Positions 1 through 12,164 of a stretch of DNA of 32,158 nucleotides are shown piece by piece. The DNA lies in the NCBI GenBank assembly GCA_900660155.1, contig CABFPE010000237.1:602309-634466 (forward strand), given 5' to 3'. Source of the stretch: Hofstenia miamia. Lineage: Eukaryota; Xenacoelomorpha; Acoela; Hofsteniidae. A program made the position numbers and the translations under genes. The notes beneath the pieces are model-generated. The model had not been told where the DNA came from and ran no database searches. It saw only the letters and a list, made by a program, of their open reading frames with translations. Positions within the stretch are counted from its first letter, which is position 1, and every line of letters starts with the position of its first letter.

Positions 1-130
1 ATATATATAAATTAGATTCGTAAGCCACGCAAAAACTGAGCCAAAAAATATATTTTTATAATAAACGGCATAAGCAATTACGCGAATAATAATTACCATA
101 ATAGCATTACAGATATCAAATTGTTTACGT

Positions 131-132
131 AC
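131..132 (-). other. Splice donor of the GPCR exon
   Basis: On the minus strand the sequence reads CTAG then GTACGTAA, close to the animal donor consensus AG/GTAAGT. The receptor homology ends exactly here and a stop codon follows six bases into the intron. Confidence 0.75.
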
Positions 133-397
133 CTAGATAAAACACAATGATTCCAGGAGGCATTACAAAAATTGCAACTGCTAGATCTGCTAGTGCTAAG
201 GACATGAGCATATAGTTTGTAACACTTTGAAGATTTTTATCCAGAGAGATAACGATACAAACTAACAAATTTCCAACTATCGTTGTTAAAACCAATCCAC
301 ACTGTACAATGGCAACCCACAGAACAAAAGGACTAGGGTGGTAATGTGCTATCTGATACCAGATTGAGTTTGAGGTTACATTAGGCATTTCTCTTTC
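133..397 (-). CDS. Class A aminergic GPCR, exon with TM1-TM2 (5-HT2-like), partial
   Basis: This exon encodes the N-terminus and first two membrane helices of a rhodopsin-family receptor acting at the plasma membrane. Translation starts at the ATG at 388-386. The N-terminus is short, with an N-glycosylation sequon (NVT, residues 3-5). TM1 spans about residues 22-48 and holds the family GN pair (N40 = N1.50). The loop KNLQSVTNY leads into TM2 (about 58-85), with LALADL (D68 = D2.50, the sodium-site Asp) and VMP. The KxLQxxTNYxLMSLAxAD pattern is closest to 5-HT2-type serotonin receptors; a D2-like dopamine or other amine receptor is possible. The frame stops at 127-125, but a good donor (CTAG/GTACGT, GT at 132-131) ends the exon in phase 1 after codon 85. 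An in-frame TAG at 400-398 doubles as an acceptor AG, so the exon probably begins at 397 and the real start could lie in an upstream exon. TM3-TM7 lie beyond the left edge. The ligand is inferred from resemblance only. Confidence 0.85.
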
Positions 398-422
398 CTA
401 AAATGAGGACATTAACTTAGTA
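398..422 (-). other. Candidate branch point and splice acceptor upstream of the GPCR exon
   Basis: On the minus strand TACTAAG (422-416) resembles the TACTAAC branch-point consensus. It is followed after about 20 bases by CTCATTTTAG ending at 398. This arrangement suits an intron in the 5' UTR or early coding region, with the exon starting GAAAGAGAAATG. No upstream exon was recognised in the window. Confidence 0.5.
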
Positions 423-3400
423 TGTATCCAATCATATTTCTAATTGAATTATAAATTTTTTAGCGGTCTCCTCCTCGACGGTTTATTGAAAAATTTAATA
501 TAAAGGAGTGCACTGAAGTAACTACCTCATTATTTAACAAGCATTTACAATTATAATTAATTTTCTTCATTAACACAGTGCTTTTATAATATTTTTGGAA
601 AATTAAGGATCTTCACATAATTAATATTAATCCACGCTTTAATATTGATTTATTGGTACTATTGTACTTGCTTCGGTTTAAATAATTAGAATACTGGATG
701 GTTTCAATATTGTCAAGTATTTTTAAAAAGAAATAGACAATAGAGATTTCTATTATTTTATCAACTGTTGAAAATTGGGTTGAGTAGAGTGATTCCAAAT
801 TTAATAACACATTCAAAACCAACCCCGCATTTTTTCTAAAGGAGTTGTAAGTGCCATTAATCAAGCAGAACCTTGCTGATCATTGAAAAGAGTTTAACTC
901 TTAAATAAAGTGTATAAGAATTGCTAGCATCAAAGAAGTGAAAGAGATCCATATAAAGTATACAACCATTATATATTATAGAATTTCATATTATTATTAA
1001 CTTCTATAAATATAAGAATTAGTTTATGGTAAGAGAATTTTAAGCTTGACAATATTTCTTTTAGATCTCAAATTTGCTACTCTAAGAAATTCTAGAGTTG
1101 ACAAAGCTAATCGGTTAAAGCTTATTCTAATTTTCACACACTCTCCAAATAATATAACATTTTTTACTTTATGTTTCCTTTAGATATAATTATATAATAT
1201 TTATTATTAAGTAATATGACGTACAACGTAATTTAAAATATATAATATGCATGCTGATTTTTTACACGATATAATTATTTTTTAAATGTATTCAGAACAA
1301 AGAACTTACTAAACATCAGATTATCACGTAATTCCTCTTTTAAGTGTCTAATCAAATTAATTTAGCTGATGCAAACTCAAAGCAAAACTAATATTAAAAT
1401 CTCTTCCTTTGCAGAAGCTATTTTTGCATTGGGGTTTTGAAATAGAATATACATGCACTATATCTTTGAAATTGATCACATTTATACGTCTATTGTTCTG
1501 TAAACAGAAAGCTGGTCATATCTCATATAACACCAATTTTAATGAGAATTCATTTAGATATGAATTATGAACAGATAGGCCTGTGTGGTATATTTATAAA
1601 ATAATAGGAAATTACTCATTGATAGCACCGCAGTTCAAATTGACGGGTCTTCACAAAGAGTTGATTAACACAATATTGATGCCCCATTGAAATTTTTAAG
1701 AAAATCAAATGAATAAGGCAATTCGGTGCAATTGTATCATGCTATTTTATTGGTTCCATTATTGTAAATTTATTAATTTGACAAGGAATAATTTGTTTGC
1801 TATGTCATTATTGAATTTTTACTTAATGATTGCCAATAATTTCACACTCAGTATTACCTGCAAAAAATCATCACATGTATTTGAATAATTCATGTGTAAC
1901 CTAAACTAGATACTGCAGCATAAATTCAGACAAGTTAGAAATTCACCCTGAGCTTTTTTGGGCTCCTCAGTGCTGGAGAGGGACGATTTGCCTATTTAAC
2001 TCTAGTATGCATTATGGAAACGAAACTCTTCATTCAGCACTATCAATGCAATGCCAGTATTTTTTTATAATTACGTCAGCAAATCTCAAAATTTGGAAAT
2101 ATTTTAGTTCAATATATATTAAAAAAGTTTGGAGTTTTTGAATTTTTTTCCTAAATTTTTGAATAAAAAGTTCTTGCTACTTTACTAACTTTTTACTCAC
2201 TAACAAACATAATAATTTCCAAAAAATACGAACATCCCGTTGCAAACAATATCATGCATAAAAGTTTAGGCCAGGGGACGAAATCTCCTACAGGATTGAA
2301 TGGGGTTAATTAATGAACACCTACATGCAACACAGTGCAATTTTGATTAAATCTTAGAAAAAGCAATATTGGTTCATTCAAGTTTTCTTTTCAGATTTAA
2401 AACACAATTTCGCGGTTTTTAAACTTAATATTGATTTTCAATGGATAAACAAACGGAAGTTTAAAATATTATATTTTATACAATATTTTTAAATGGAGTT
2501 CAATGGGGGCTTTACTGATTTCACTTTCAATTTTTTGCTATAAAGTTTTAGTGATTATATTTACGAGATTTTTTGATCAATTTTTCGAATTCATTCGAGT
2601 TAGTGTTTTTAAAATTACGATTATTCGAGAACCGTGTATACAATTTTAATATAATATTGTAATTACCATAGAAAAATTCTTTTCAAGGTAACTTATTCCG
2701 TGCTATCTAATCCATTGCTGAAATCCAGTTATTAATCATAAAATTCATTGGTACTTTTGTGTTATCTCTTCCCCACCCAAATAATTGCAAAACTGGTGAA
2801 ACATACTAATTTAAGAATACCAATCATTGGCAATATATAGTATGAAATAAATATAAATAAATATTTTCGAAATGTTACATAGGTTTTGCAGTATGCTGTG
2901 TTGAACAGCAATTCATGATGTACTATTGTTGAATAAGTGCTTAAATTATTTTTAAGTTTGTTTAAATTCAAACTATTAAAAATTCTGCAGAAAATAAATC
3001 AAGACTTTATAGATTAGCATTCAAAGTTAAATTGATATTAGCATAATTTCTCATTCAACGCTTTAGTTAATTGGGGTGAATTTTTTAGCATAGATTTCCC
3101 ACGCAAACGAAATATATTAAGTATGGAATAGATATTATTTTTGCTTATCACAACTTTTGAATTACTCGATGCTTTTAACTGCTTCTTTTCGGTAATGAAT
3201 ATTCGTGATAGCAATGCAATTTTTTCTAAAACATATCTCCGGCAAACAGCTTAACTTCCAATTGGCAATACTCATAGCTAAGTACATTCGTAGAAATGTC
3301 TACGAATTCCCTGAGAATTTAATTAAGATCTAATGACTAATTTTTGAGAAATTTTGCTAACAGATATCAAATATAAATAAAGGCAAAAGCAATCCCATTT

Positions 3401-4002
3401 TGCTGGAGGTATTGAATGCATTCTATTATAATTGAGCTTAATGATGTGCTGATATCAGTGCAACCTGCTAAGTATTTTTACAACGAAAGACTACTCGTTG
3501 TTATTAGAGAACTAAAGCTCACTTTAGTATGATTCTGTTAGGTTTGCTCAAATTTAGTTTTAAATTTTTAGCAAAAATTTCAATTTACAATAATATAGTG
3601 TTGTCTCGACAATATTTGACAGACAGTTCTTGATAAATGTCTGAGATAATATTTTAAAAGGAATTATTTTAATCGATAGTAATTATATTGTTATAACTCA
3701 GCCATTAACAATAAAGAGTTTCTCTTGCGGTCTTAAGCCAGGCTGACATTTCAACTTTAACACTATCTTAAACAGCGATTTGGACACAAAATTTATGTCA
3801 ATTTTATCAGTCTAAATGCTCCAAAAAAGCTCCTACTTATTGCTTTCACTAACAAGACTTCAACAATGACATAATCTGCGATTTGACAATATTTGGTTTA
3901 AGTGTAATTTGGTCTACCTCATTGCTACATGTAAAAACAAATAACATTCCTAAAAAGTTTTTTTTTGCTGATTGAAATTTTTAGAAATCTAGAATAGTTT
4001 TC
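423..4002. other. AT-rich noncoding stretch, no supported gene
   Basis: I see no recognisable protein or RNA gene. One minus-strand open frame (2762-2971) has a hydrophobic C-terminal half that superficially resembles a GPCR TM5; it is discussed as a finding. Everything else is short, low-complexity AT-rich reading frames. Confidence 0.6.
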
Positions 4003-4345
4003 CACAGCCTTGGCCGCAGACACGATTTAGCCGTTAGGCGAGCGTAACTGCGGCCAAAGGCGGGCTATGACTAATGATTTTGTCTTACGGCCAAAATCCC
4101 AGGTTAAATTCATTTCTTAACATTATGATGAAAAATTTATTTCCATGAATTTAATTTATATTTTTGTTTTTAAAATTTATTCCTTTGACAATTTTTTTAA
4201 TTGTTCGAACTATGAGCATGTTTTAATCGTTCCATTGAAAATTGCTGTATTGGACGTAGTAGTTGTAAAAAATGCCGACTACGGCAAGAAAATCACGGCT
4301 GACGGCCAGATAAGGCTAAAGCATTACGACCAATGGCAGGCTATG
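4003..4345. mobile_element. Candidate miniature inverted-repeat element, GC-rich
   Basis: Two GC-rich ends stand out from the AT-rich flanks. The left end starts CACAGCCTTGGCCGCAGAC. The reverse complement of the right end starts CATAGCCTGCCATTGGTCG. With small gaps they align over about 45 bases, including a shared TTTAGCC. Variants of TACGGCCAAAA recur inside (TGCGGCCAAAG, TACGGCCAAAA, TACGGCAAGAAA, GACGGCCAGA), as in subterminal repeats of DNA transposons. I found no target duplication, and no open frame here looks like a transposase. The family is unknown and the boundaries are approximate. Confidence 0.4.
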
Positions 4346-6017
4346 GCAAAAAATTATTTTGCATTTTCCGCAAAACACTAATCTGGAAACTTTGACCCAT
4401 GTCCATCTTTGTTTGACTACTATATTGAGCGCAATTTCCTGTTAAATAAATTTCAAAATATGCATGTATACATTCTTTAAGAGATAAAATTTTTATGCAA
4501 TGGGCTAAATCAGAGTAATTTTTTGCATTAAACCATTTTTAAAATTCTACTATAATGATGACAACAGACATTTGAAAGTTATTTAGTTTTGAAATTTATA
4601 TTTGGCACTAGTAAGCTGCCTTAAAGACATGTAATAGCTTAGTTTGTAAAAAATAGGGCACTATTCTAATGTAACGGATACCTAAAACAAAGTACTACTT
4701 GTGTTTCCTTAATACAATGTAAGAATGCAACTATTGACTTTTAAGTTTCAGCGCATCACATAGATGATAAAAGAATTTCAATGTGGTAGTTTTTAATAAA
4801 CAAATTTTTCAAAATTATGTTTTTGTTGACACTCAAACTTAAATATTATATTGCAATGCTATTGCATGCGCCTAATTACATAAATTTGATTTTAATTAAC
4901 CTCGTGATTCCCAAGCTTGGCCCATGTGAAAAAATGATGAGAAACAATGCAATCATAAATGCAGTCGAGAAAATATGACTGCAGAAGTTATACTTCGAAA
5001 AGCTTAGACCATAAAATTAAAATTCTTTCAAGTGGATATTGACAGAAACGAATGAGAATTTATTATTATTACGAGCTATGTGAAGCTCCATCCCTAAATA
5101 TTAATTTAAAATGTAATTTTTTGTCTCAATAAATCAGATGAGGTTACCCGAAAATCCAAAGTTGAAGTAATAGGTCACTTAAGTTTCCTTGTACATTGCA
5201 TCTGATTGCATAGGTCTAATATATTTCAATATTATAAATTTTTACTTCAAAATATATTTCTAATAAATGAATTGGTTCAATTTATTCTTACATTTGAATG
5301 ACGCCTTTGAGGTAAAAATAATAAACGTCAAAATACGTATATGTCTATAAATATTTGCTGACGATGGCAATAGTTGAATCTCCTAAAGAATTATTGACGA
5401 AAATAATACATTATTACTTTGTGCATTGGTTTAGTAAAACAAAGCCGAAACAATGTTCCCTATAATATTATGTAATAATTACAAACATCACACTGATATA
5501 AAATGGAATGAACACCATAATAGTGATTTTTGACCGGATGAATGATCTAAATCTTAATGCATCTTTTTATATATTATGACAATCATATAATTTTTTATAA
5601 TTCTATTGAAAAATCTATCTCTTAATGTAAATATTGTATATGATTTTGAATATTTCCTTAATTTGCATAATATCTCTTTACTAAGACATCACATACTTTG
5701 TCTAAATAAAAAAGACAGCTTAACAAATGAGCGCATTTTACTAATAGGCTCCTTAGTCTCTTCCCTTACATTTCAATTTCATATAGCTACTCAAATAATT
5801 GAAATGTCTGGCATCTTCTAAGATATCTTAAATTAACATTTAATGGTGAAGTGAATGCCTTAAAGAATATTTTCCATGTTCCCTTGTACCTTACAATATT
5901 TTTAAGTAAAAAATTCATATGTAAGTTAATGGGAGAATAGTTAAGTTTATTTATTATAATTTTTTATGATAATCATATTTTGAATATCCTAGAAAACATA
6001 TTATTATTGATATTTAC
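4346..6017. other. AT-rich noncoding stretch, nothing recognised
   Basis: Only short, low-complexity open frames are present. None has a recognisable motif. Confidence 0.6.
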
Positions 6018-6236
6018 ATTTTAACGGCCTTGTAACCAAGTCTGCAGAGTGTCGGAAGCAGATCGGTTAATTAGCCGGCTCATCCCACCTCGTCTGGCTC
6101 GGCTGCTAATTTCTGACAATACGACTAACAAAATCGGTTTTTTGGCAAATTTGGTGCGGCTGAAGTGGAAACGATCTAATTTATCACTTAGCAATTGCCA
6201 CAAAATCACCCCTTTTGCTACTTTTCATGCTTCATA
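6018..6236. other. GC-rich island of unknown origin
   Basis: About 220 bases are clearly richer in G and C than either flank. They are open in frames on both strands (6049-6237 plus, 6021-6209 minus), neither recognised. A potential stem is formed by TTAGCCG (near 6071) and CGGCTGCTAA (near 6100). It could be a fragment of a repeat (SINE or LINE tail). I see no tRNA-type A and B boxes and no target duplications. Confidence 0.35.
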
Positions 6237-7097
6237 AATCAAATTGAATTTACTTTTAGATTTTTTTTCAATTCACTATGTTTTTTTTGTAGTTAGAATA
6301 TGTCCAGTTTGGAATGTAAGCAACTCAGCTTGCAAAAAATTAAATTTGTAGCAACACTGGACGAGTGTGTCAAACACACTGTTGTAGAAAGAGGCACTGT
6401 CCTTGCGAAAAAATTACTTAATTTTAAAATTGAAATCTTCTATATAGTGAATTTCTGCATCTATTTATCAATCATTAACTTCAATAAAAAATTTTCGATT
6501 ATTTCGGTAAGCTGCAAATTTTGTACAGATAAGATGATAAACTAAGACTAATTGCTTTGCTATCTGTTCAAATCCAGCAAAACTTAATACGTTATTACTT
6601 GTAAAATTTGGTATGAAAATATAAATTTTTGCTTTTTTAGGCAGAACGAATATCCAGTAAGGTATTTTTCATTCAAAAAGATATTCCCTATTTAGGTTAA
6701 TTCCATACAATTGTCAACTAAATGAAAAATTGGTGCGCAATCTTGCAAACAATTCTGTATTTAGTAAGAAAATATTTCAGAACACTCACAAATTCCCAGA
6801 TAAAATAATCGATTTTTGCTCTCGTATATTTTTGAAGTATTCCTAGAACTGCCTCTTAGACATAAAATGCATAAAGTTCTTTATCTTAGCATATGCGTTG
6901 CACTTGTCAATAGATTACTAATGAGTGTATATATTTTCTTCTTAATGTAACTGTTACGTCAGATTGTGGGTCCCATTACAATTCTACTTTGTTCAAAGGA
7001 AATTGAATATTCACCATGTGATTTGGTTTTGACGCATCTGATTTGTCGGCGAAAGTATGTTTTTCCTTTGAAAGGATTTGCTTACACAAAAAATTTC

Positions 7098-7100
<3 letters not shown>

Positions 7101-7135
<35 letters not shown>
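7101..7135. repeat. (TA)n microsatellite
   Basis: Uninterrupted TA dinucleotide tract of 35 bases. Confidence 0.95.
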
Positions 7136-7140
<5 letters not shown>

Positions 7141-8616
7141 ACCATAAGTGTCAATTTTTTAAAAATTAAAAGCATAAAGGTGGCAAATTTCCTCAGTTAA
7201 TCAATTTAATGTATTAAATTTCAATTTTATAGGCTTGGAAATAGTTGTTCCTATGGAGATATTGTTTTTAGTACTTATTATATTTCTAATTGTTTCAGAA
7301 ATCTTTAATAATGAAGTCGCAGATGCAGTAAACATTGATATTATTTAATATAAATAAAACTTTCGCATAAATTATTAAAACAATTTAATATATTGATTAT
7401 TAGGAGACACGACTCAGATGTAAATTCTCGCCCAGTTTAAATTAATTAGAGTTACAATTTTATTGCTTATTAGAAATTCAGGAATTGTCAAGTCAAGAAT
7501 TCTAAATGAATTCTGCTTTGTATATATACATTCCATCAACCGGTTTAAAATCAATATATTTCAATTCCATTTTTGAGACTTGCACCAGGGAAAATATTAC
7601 TCTATCTTAACTATCCACTGTGATTTCTTATTGCAACAACACATAGTGCAAACCTTCACAATTTCTATTTCAATTCCAGTGAATCAAAGTAGAATTTTTT
7701 GCAATAATGATTTTTTCCATATCCAAACATTTATTTTTAAATTAATAAATTGAGTTTTGATTTTTCTATAAAGACTATTAAAACATGAACGATTTTTTCT
7801 ATTGATGAAGATAAATTAGCACCTGAATCAATTTATCAAAATTGTTTTTCTATTATAATTTGCAGTATAGCCAGAATATCAGAAATACCGTTTCCTTTCA
7901 ATTCCAGAATATGGAAAATGAAATCCATCAATGGAATGGAAATTTAATGAAAATTTATGCAAATGCAAATTTATGTAAACATAAAAATTTAAAAACAATA
8001 ACAAAATATATTAAAATATTCAAAATTCCGTCTGGATCTTACAAGTATTCAGCACTATCTGTAAGATAGTAAGCGCATCATTATCTGTATTTATACGACT
8101 AATATCGTAAGCAAATTGATATATTTAATATATATAATTGACCTTGAGGCACTCCTCGATCGCTTGAAATATGATCAGATTTTCTATAATTCATTAAAAC
8201 ACGCTGTTTTCTATTGTCTAAAAACTCATAAGTAACTTAATCTAATTTTTTAAGGAACAGGAAGTTGAATACTCATTTCAACAAACATGCATATACACAA
8301 AAAATTATGTTTGTGATATTCATTTTTTAATCGACTTCGCTAAATAAATTTTAACAAACAATTTCAATTTTTCAAAAAATGAAATTATCACTACAGATGA
8401 GCTTAACACTTATTAGTAAAGTATGTGCAGCAAACTTTGTAACAATTTTCAAAATTTCTGCTTATTTAAATGGCTTAGGCAAAATAGTAGGAGGCTACAC
8501 ACATGTATTTAAAAAAATCATAGTGAGAATATGCATGGTATGATGTAATTTTTATGTTTTGAAAAACTTCAGTTACAACTTAGGTTGCCATACGCGAGTT
8601 TGCATTATTCCTATAC

Positions 8617-8640
8617 ATATATATATATATATATATATAT
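8617..8640. repeat. (AT)n microsatellite
   Basis: Uninterrupted AT dinucleotide tract of 24 bases. Confidence 0.95.
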
Positions 8641-8789
8641 CGGAATCAGAACTATAGTATGTATAATTTACGTGAATTTTATTCAATTTACATTATAGTG
8701 CTACAAAATTTCAATGGCTTGATTGCGGAGAATAAGTTTCAATTGCTTAGGTGAATTTCTTTGTTTATGTTTCTCAAATTTTGGGTTCA

Positions 8790-8940
8790 TGACACGATCT
8801 GGGTGATGGTTAACCCGGCCTGCATATCTTGTTAAGATGAACAATTTCCAGCCTGCAGTGCATGCTCAAGTAAATACTCCTTGCAGTAACTGTTCCAGCG
8901 CAATGTGTTTAACCCTATTCGACCTATGCTTTCTTGGGAT
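8790..8940. other. GC-richer island, unknown
   Basis: About 150 bases of higher-complexity, GC-richer sequence lie in the AT-rich background. Examples are CACGATCTGGGTGATGG at the left and CTTGCAGTAACTGTTCC inside. I cannot assign a coding frame or a repeat family. An old transposon fragment is a reasonable guess. Confidence 0.25.
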
Positions 8941-10739
8941 TTTTATGCTACTGTTCCCGATGAAAGGTGAAAGTTGAAGTAAATAATGAGAATAGTTCAA
9001 TGCAGTGATTTTGTTCCAAATGGATCATTTCAATATGTAAATTCATTTTACTATTTTACCTTGGAATGTCAAAAACCATTATTTTTCAAATTTACTATAG
9101 TTCCAATAAGAGGTATACTTGTTAAATTCGATTGGAGATCAAGCCTCTTTGTTAAAGTTATATTACACATTCGGGTCTTGGATTTTATTTGAGAAATTGA
9201 ATTTTGTCAAAATATACATAATATATAGATGCAGTACTCAAATTTATATCCCCATGTTAATTATTTTTAAAAATTACAGCACTGCTCTCAGTTTTTTTAG
9301 GAGAGCTTCAGTCAATAAACACAAAATTGGACTTTTCACCCAATTTGACAGACATTGGCAGCAGAGCATTGTCTTCTGCTCATTCTAAAATTATAAACTT
9401 GGAGTTTTTTGATAATATTTTATTGGCAATTAGAATGACTTTAATGGCATTAAGTAATGCAATTAATCCCTCTATTAGATACTAGTATCAGGTTAAGTTA
9501 TTCTTGATCAAAGGAAATAAAATGCCGACTAACCTTAAAATAATTGATTGAAAGAACGGATTGAATTCCTATTGGCCTATTCGGAAAGCTTTCTTTCAGT
9601 TCCGCTAAAGCACTTTATTCGCTTAAATATTTTGGAATTGAATTTTGTACAAGAAACACTTGTCCACTATTAAATTCTGATATGTCATTAATACTTATCA
9701 AGCGTTTATAGTCTAGTATAAGTTGTTAAGCTTGCGTATATGAAGACCAAGTAATCGCTTGCCAGTACTGGTACATATCGCAATAATAGTAAACATTAAC
9801 ACAAACTTGCCAAAAAAATTTACACAAATCTTAATTCATATGCACAATGAAGAACGCAACTAATATTCTTACAAGTCCTGAAAGTTCAATAAGAAAGTTA
9901 ATAAAGTTCGATCTTACTGTCTTTGGATTTTTGGTTTTGCCTCATTTTTCTATAAGCCACAATAAATGATGTAGACATGCCCCAGTTCCTTCCAAACGTT
10001 TGCGGCACTTTTAAGTTGTCACTAATTTTAGACAATCAATACATATCAATGAGAATGACATGGAATGAGAGTTGTAGCAGATATTGTTATGATATAGAAG
10101 CTCTTCCTACGTAAAAAATTTGTAAAGATAATGGCAGTAAGATTTAAATCAAGTCGCCAAAAAGTTTTCTTATCTGATTTTATGGAGGCAAACTTCCATC
10201 ATCATAACCGCTAATCCTTTGATAATGTTTTAGTACATTTGTTAATGCATAATATTTTATCCAATAAATTTTTCAGCATTTGAGTAATTACATATAGTTT
10301 GTGCAACTATATCGCTAAGCATTAGTTAGAAATGCGTTTTTTAAGAGATATGGGATGGCTATATGTAAATGATGTTTGACAAAGGTGAAATTTAAATATT
10401 TCAACAAACAATCCGGCTTTTTGTATCTATCGATTCACAGATATGGAACTTTAAGTGTGTCAGATAGTTAAGAATATTGCAAAATTTAAACAAACTCTCT
10501 ACAGCCTTTGTAAGGAACAAACATTTTTCCACATTTTAAAGCTATTTTCCTCAAGGCTTTTATGAATTTTGGAAATCTTGGAATGCTGGAACATCTATTA
10601 GTGAATGTGCTCGAACATAATGTTTAAAACTTTTTCTAAAGTGTGTTGTAGACCACAACTTGTGGTTCTAAGGTTCTTGAAAAGATTCACGATTTTTCAT
10701 TGAACATTCAAATTTTGTATAAAATAAGTTTAAATTCCC
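8941..10739. other. AT-rich noncoding stretch, nothing recognised
   Basis: The overlapping plus-strand open frames at 8986-9192 and 9119-9388 have no recognisable domain. No RNA gene was seen. Confidence 0.6.
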
Positions 10740-11400
10740 TCAACCAAAAGCTTTACGAACTTTATTCAAATCTAAATTCGCGAACTTTTACGAACTTTAA
10801 TAAATTAATCAATCAACTCTAAAAGTTAAAAAATGAACAAAATTAGTTCGAGTGCCCTCTCTAGGAGGACAGAGACAAAACTATAACCTACTGAATTTGC
10901 TATTAATTGGTAATATAAAAGACAAAAGCAAAACGATATTTGTGCCACAGGATATAAGTACACTGCACAGTCTCAACATTCGCAAAATTTGAGAACATTT
11001 TAGTTTCTATAGAATATCGAAATTTGTTTAAAAAATTAGAAATTTTTCTATTGACGGGGAGGAGGACATTGTACATGCTCAGCAAATCAAAAGGGGACTC
11101 CTCCTCAATAGCCACCCTTACAAGGACAAAGGACTCCACCCACCCAGAACCTCAATACCGCTTTCTTATGAAAAAAAGACATAAATGTGTTGGTGGCCCC
11201 TCGTTAAAGAGGTTTGTGGTGGGTCAGGCCTGTCGGGTCTACCACTTAATTCGTCACTGATGACTAAGTAACTTCATTCGGCTTCTGAAACAAGTCATTG
11301 TTTCCAAACTTTTGTGAACTTTTACGCACTTTATCAAATTGGAAAAGTTACGAACATTATTTTTTTTCAACGAACTCTCGAACTTTGCTAAGTGATGAAT
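10740..11400. repeat. GC-rich island flanked by GAACTTT repeats, possible decayed DNA transposon
   Basis: Copies of a GAACTTT-type motif in one orientation lie on both sides of a GC-rich core: near 10757, 10783 and 10794 on the left, and near 11315, 11353, 11372 and 11382 on the right with variants. The core (about 10850-11265) is much richer in G and C than the flanks. It ends CTTAATTCGTCACTG at 11262, whose reverse complement starts CAGTGACG, a hAT-like end. I could not identify a matching left end or a target duplication. Open frames across the core on either strand are unrecognised. Confidence 0.3.
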
Positions 11401-11599
11401 TAAATAGATGCGTACGTTTGAATAGCTTCCATTAGATATGCGAACATTTTGAATATAATAGGCTATGAAAACAATGCTTAAAGCAAGTGTAATGAATTTA
11501 GTGACAATTTCCTAATGAAATGCAAAATTCGTATTTCTTGCCTCATTTGTTGAGGTTTTGAAAGTACTTAAGAAATTTATACAAATTTAAAAACCCTTC

Positions 11600-11727
11600 T
11601 ACCAAGAACACTGCAGCTGTACCAATAAACTATGGGGTCGAGTTGTGCGGCACCATCTATATTTGGCCTCGTTCCCGTTCATTCCCTATCGCAAAAAGTT
11701 TATTGTGGTACACCTCCTTGTTGGGTA
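11600..11727. mobile_element. 128 bp miniature inverted-repeat unit
   Basis: The left end (11600-11631) begins TACCAAGAACACTG and continues to GTACCAATAAACT. The reverse complement of the right end (11727-11697) begins TACCCAACAAG and continues to GTACCACAATAAACT. Allowing two small gaps, about 30 bases match between the ends, enclosing a GC-richer loop of about 65 bases. It has no coding capacity. It could be a MITE or a structured transcript element. No target duplication is obvious. Confidence 0.45.
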
Positions 11728-12156
11728 GCTGTTGTCGATAGCGTCTTAAATTTTGGTAACAGATAGCAAGTTAGTAAAAATTTTATTGACAACGAAAATT
11801 CTACAATATTGTTGTTGAAGCTTAATACATCAGAGTCCTAATATATTTACAGGGTAGGGCTTCTTCATATTATGCACATATAGGTATCTGGTCTTGAAAT
11901 GGTTGTTGGTTGTTCTCATTTCCTTCCCGTAACTGTTCTCAAAGTTTTATTTTGGTCTCCATCCAGTATTGCTAAGTTGTAAAATAAGCTGTATTTTACT
12001 CCAAGTTCTGAAAAAATAAAAATTTGAGTTTGGTTAAAAAAATATATTTATTATAAAATTGAAAGTATTTATTGCTTTAATAAACAAGACTGACAAAGTA
12101 CACTAAAAATCAAGGTGGCAGCGCAGGTGTTCGGATTGTTCAACAAAGAACTCAAG

Positions 12157-12164
12157 ATTTAAGC
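12157..12164. repeat. Target-site duplication, left copy
   Basis: ATTTAAGC abuts the left end of the SPIN-like element and matches 7 of 8 bases of the right copy at 12490-12497. Confidence 0.75.

Larger units (their letters stand above)
6237..8789. other. AT-rich noncoding stretch with TA microsatellites
   Basis: No supported gene was found. The stretch contains two (TA)n tracts, listed separately. The open frames at 6300-6545, 6966-7169 and 7842-8069 are unrecognised and biased to Lys, Asn, Ile and Phe, as expected by chance in AT-rich DNA. Confidence 0.6.

Noticed and set aside
6555..6580. GTTCAAATCC, resembling a tRNA B box
   Set aside because: No matching A box, acceptor stem or cloverleaf could be built from the preceding 80 bases.
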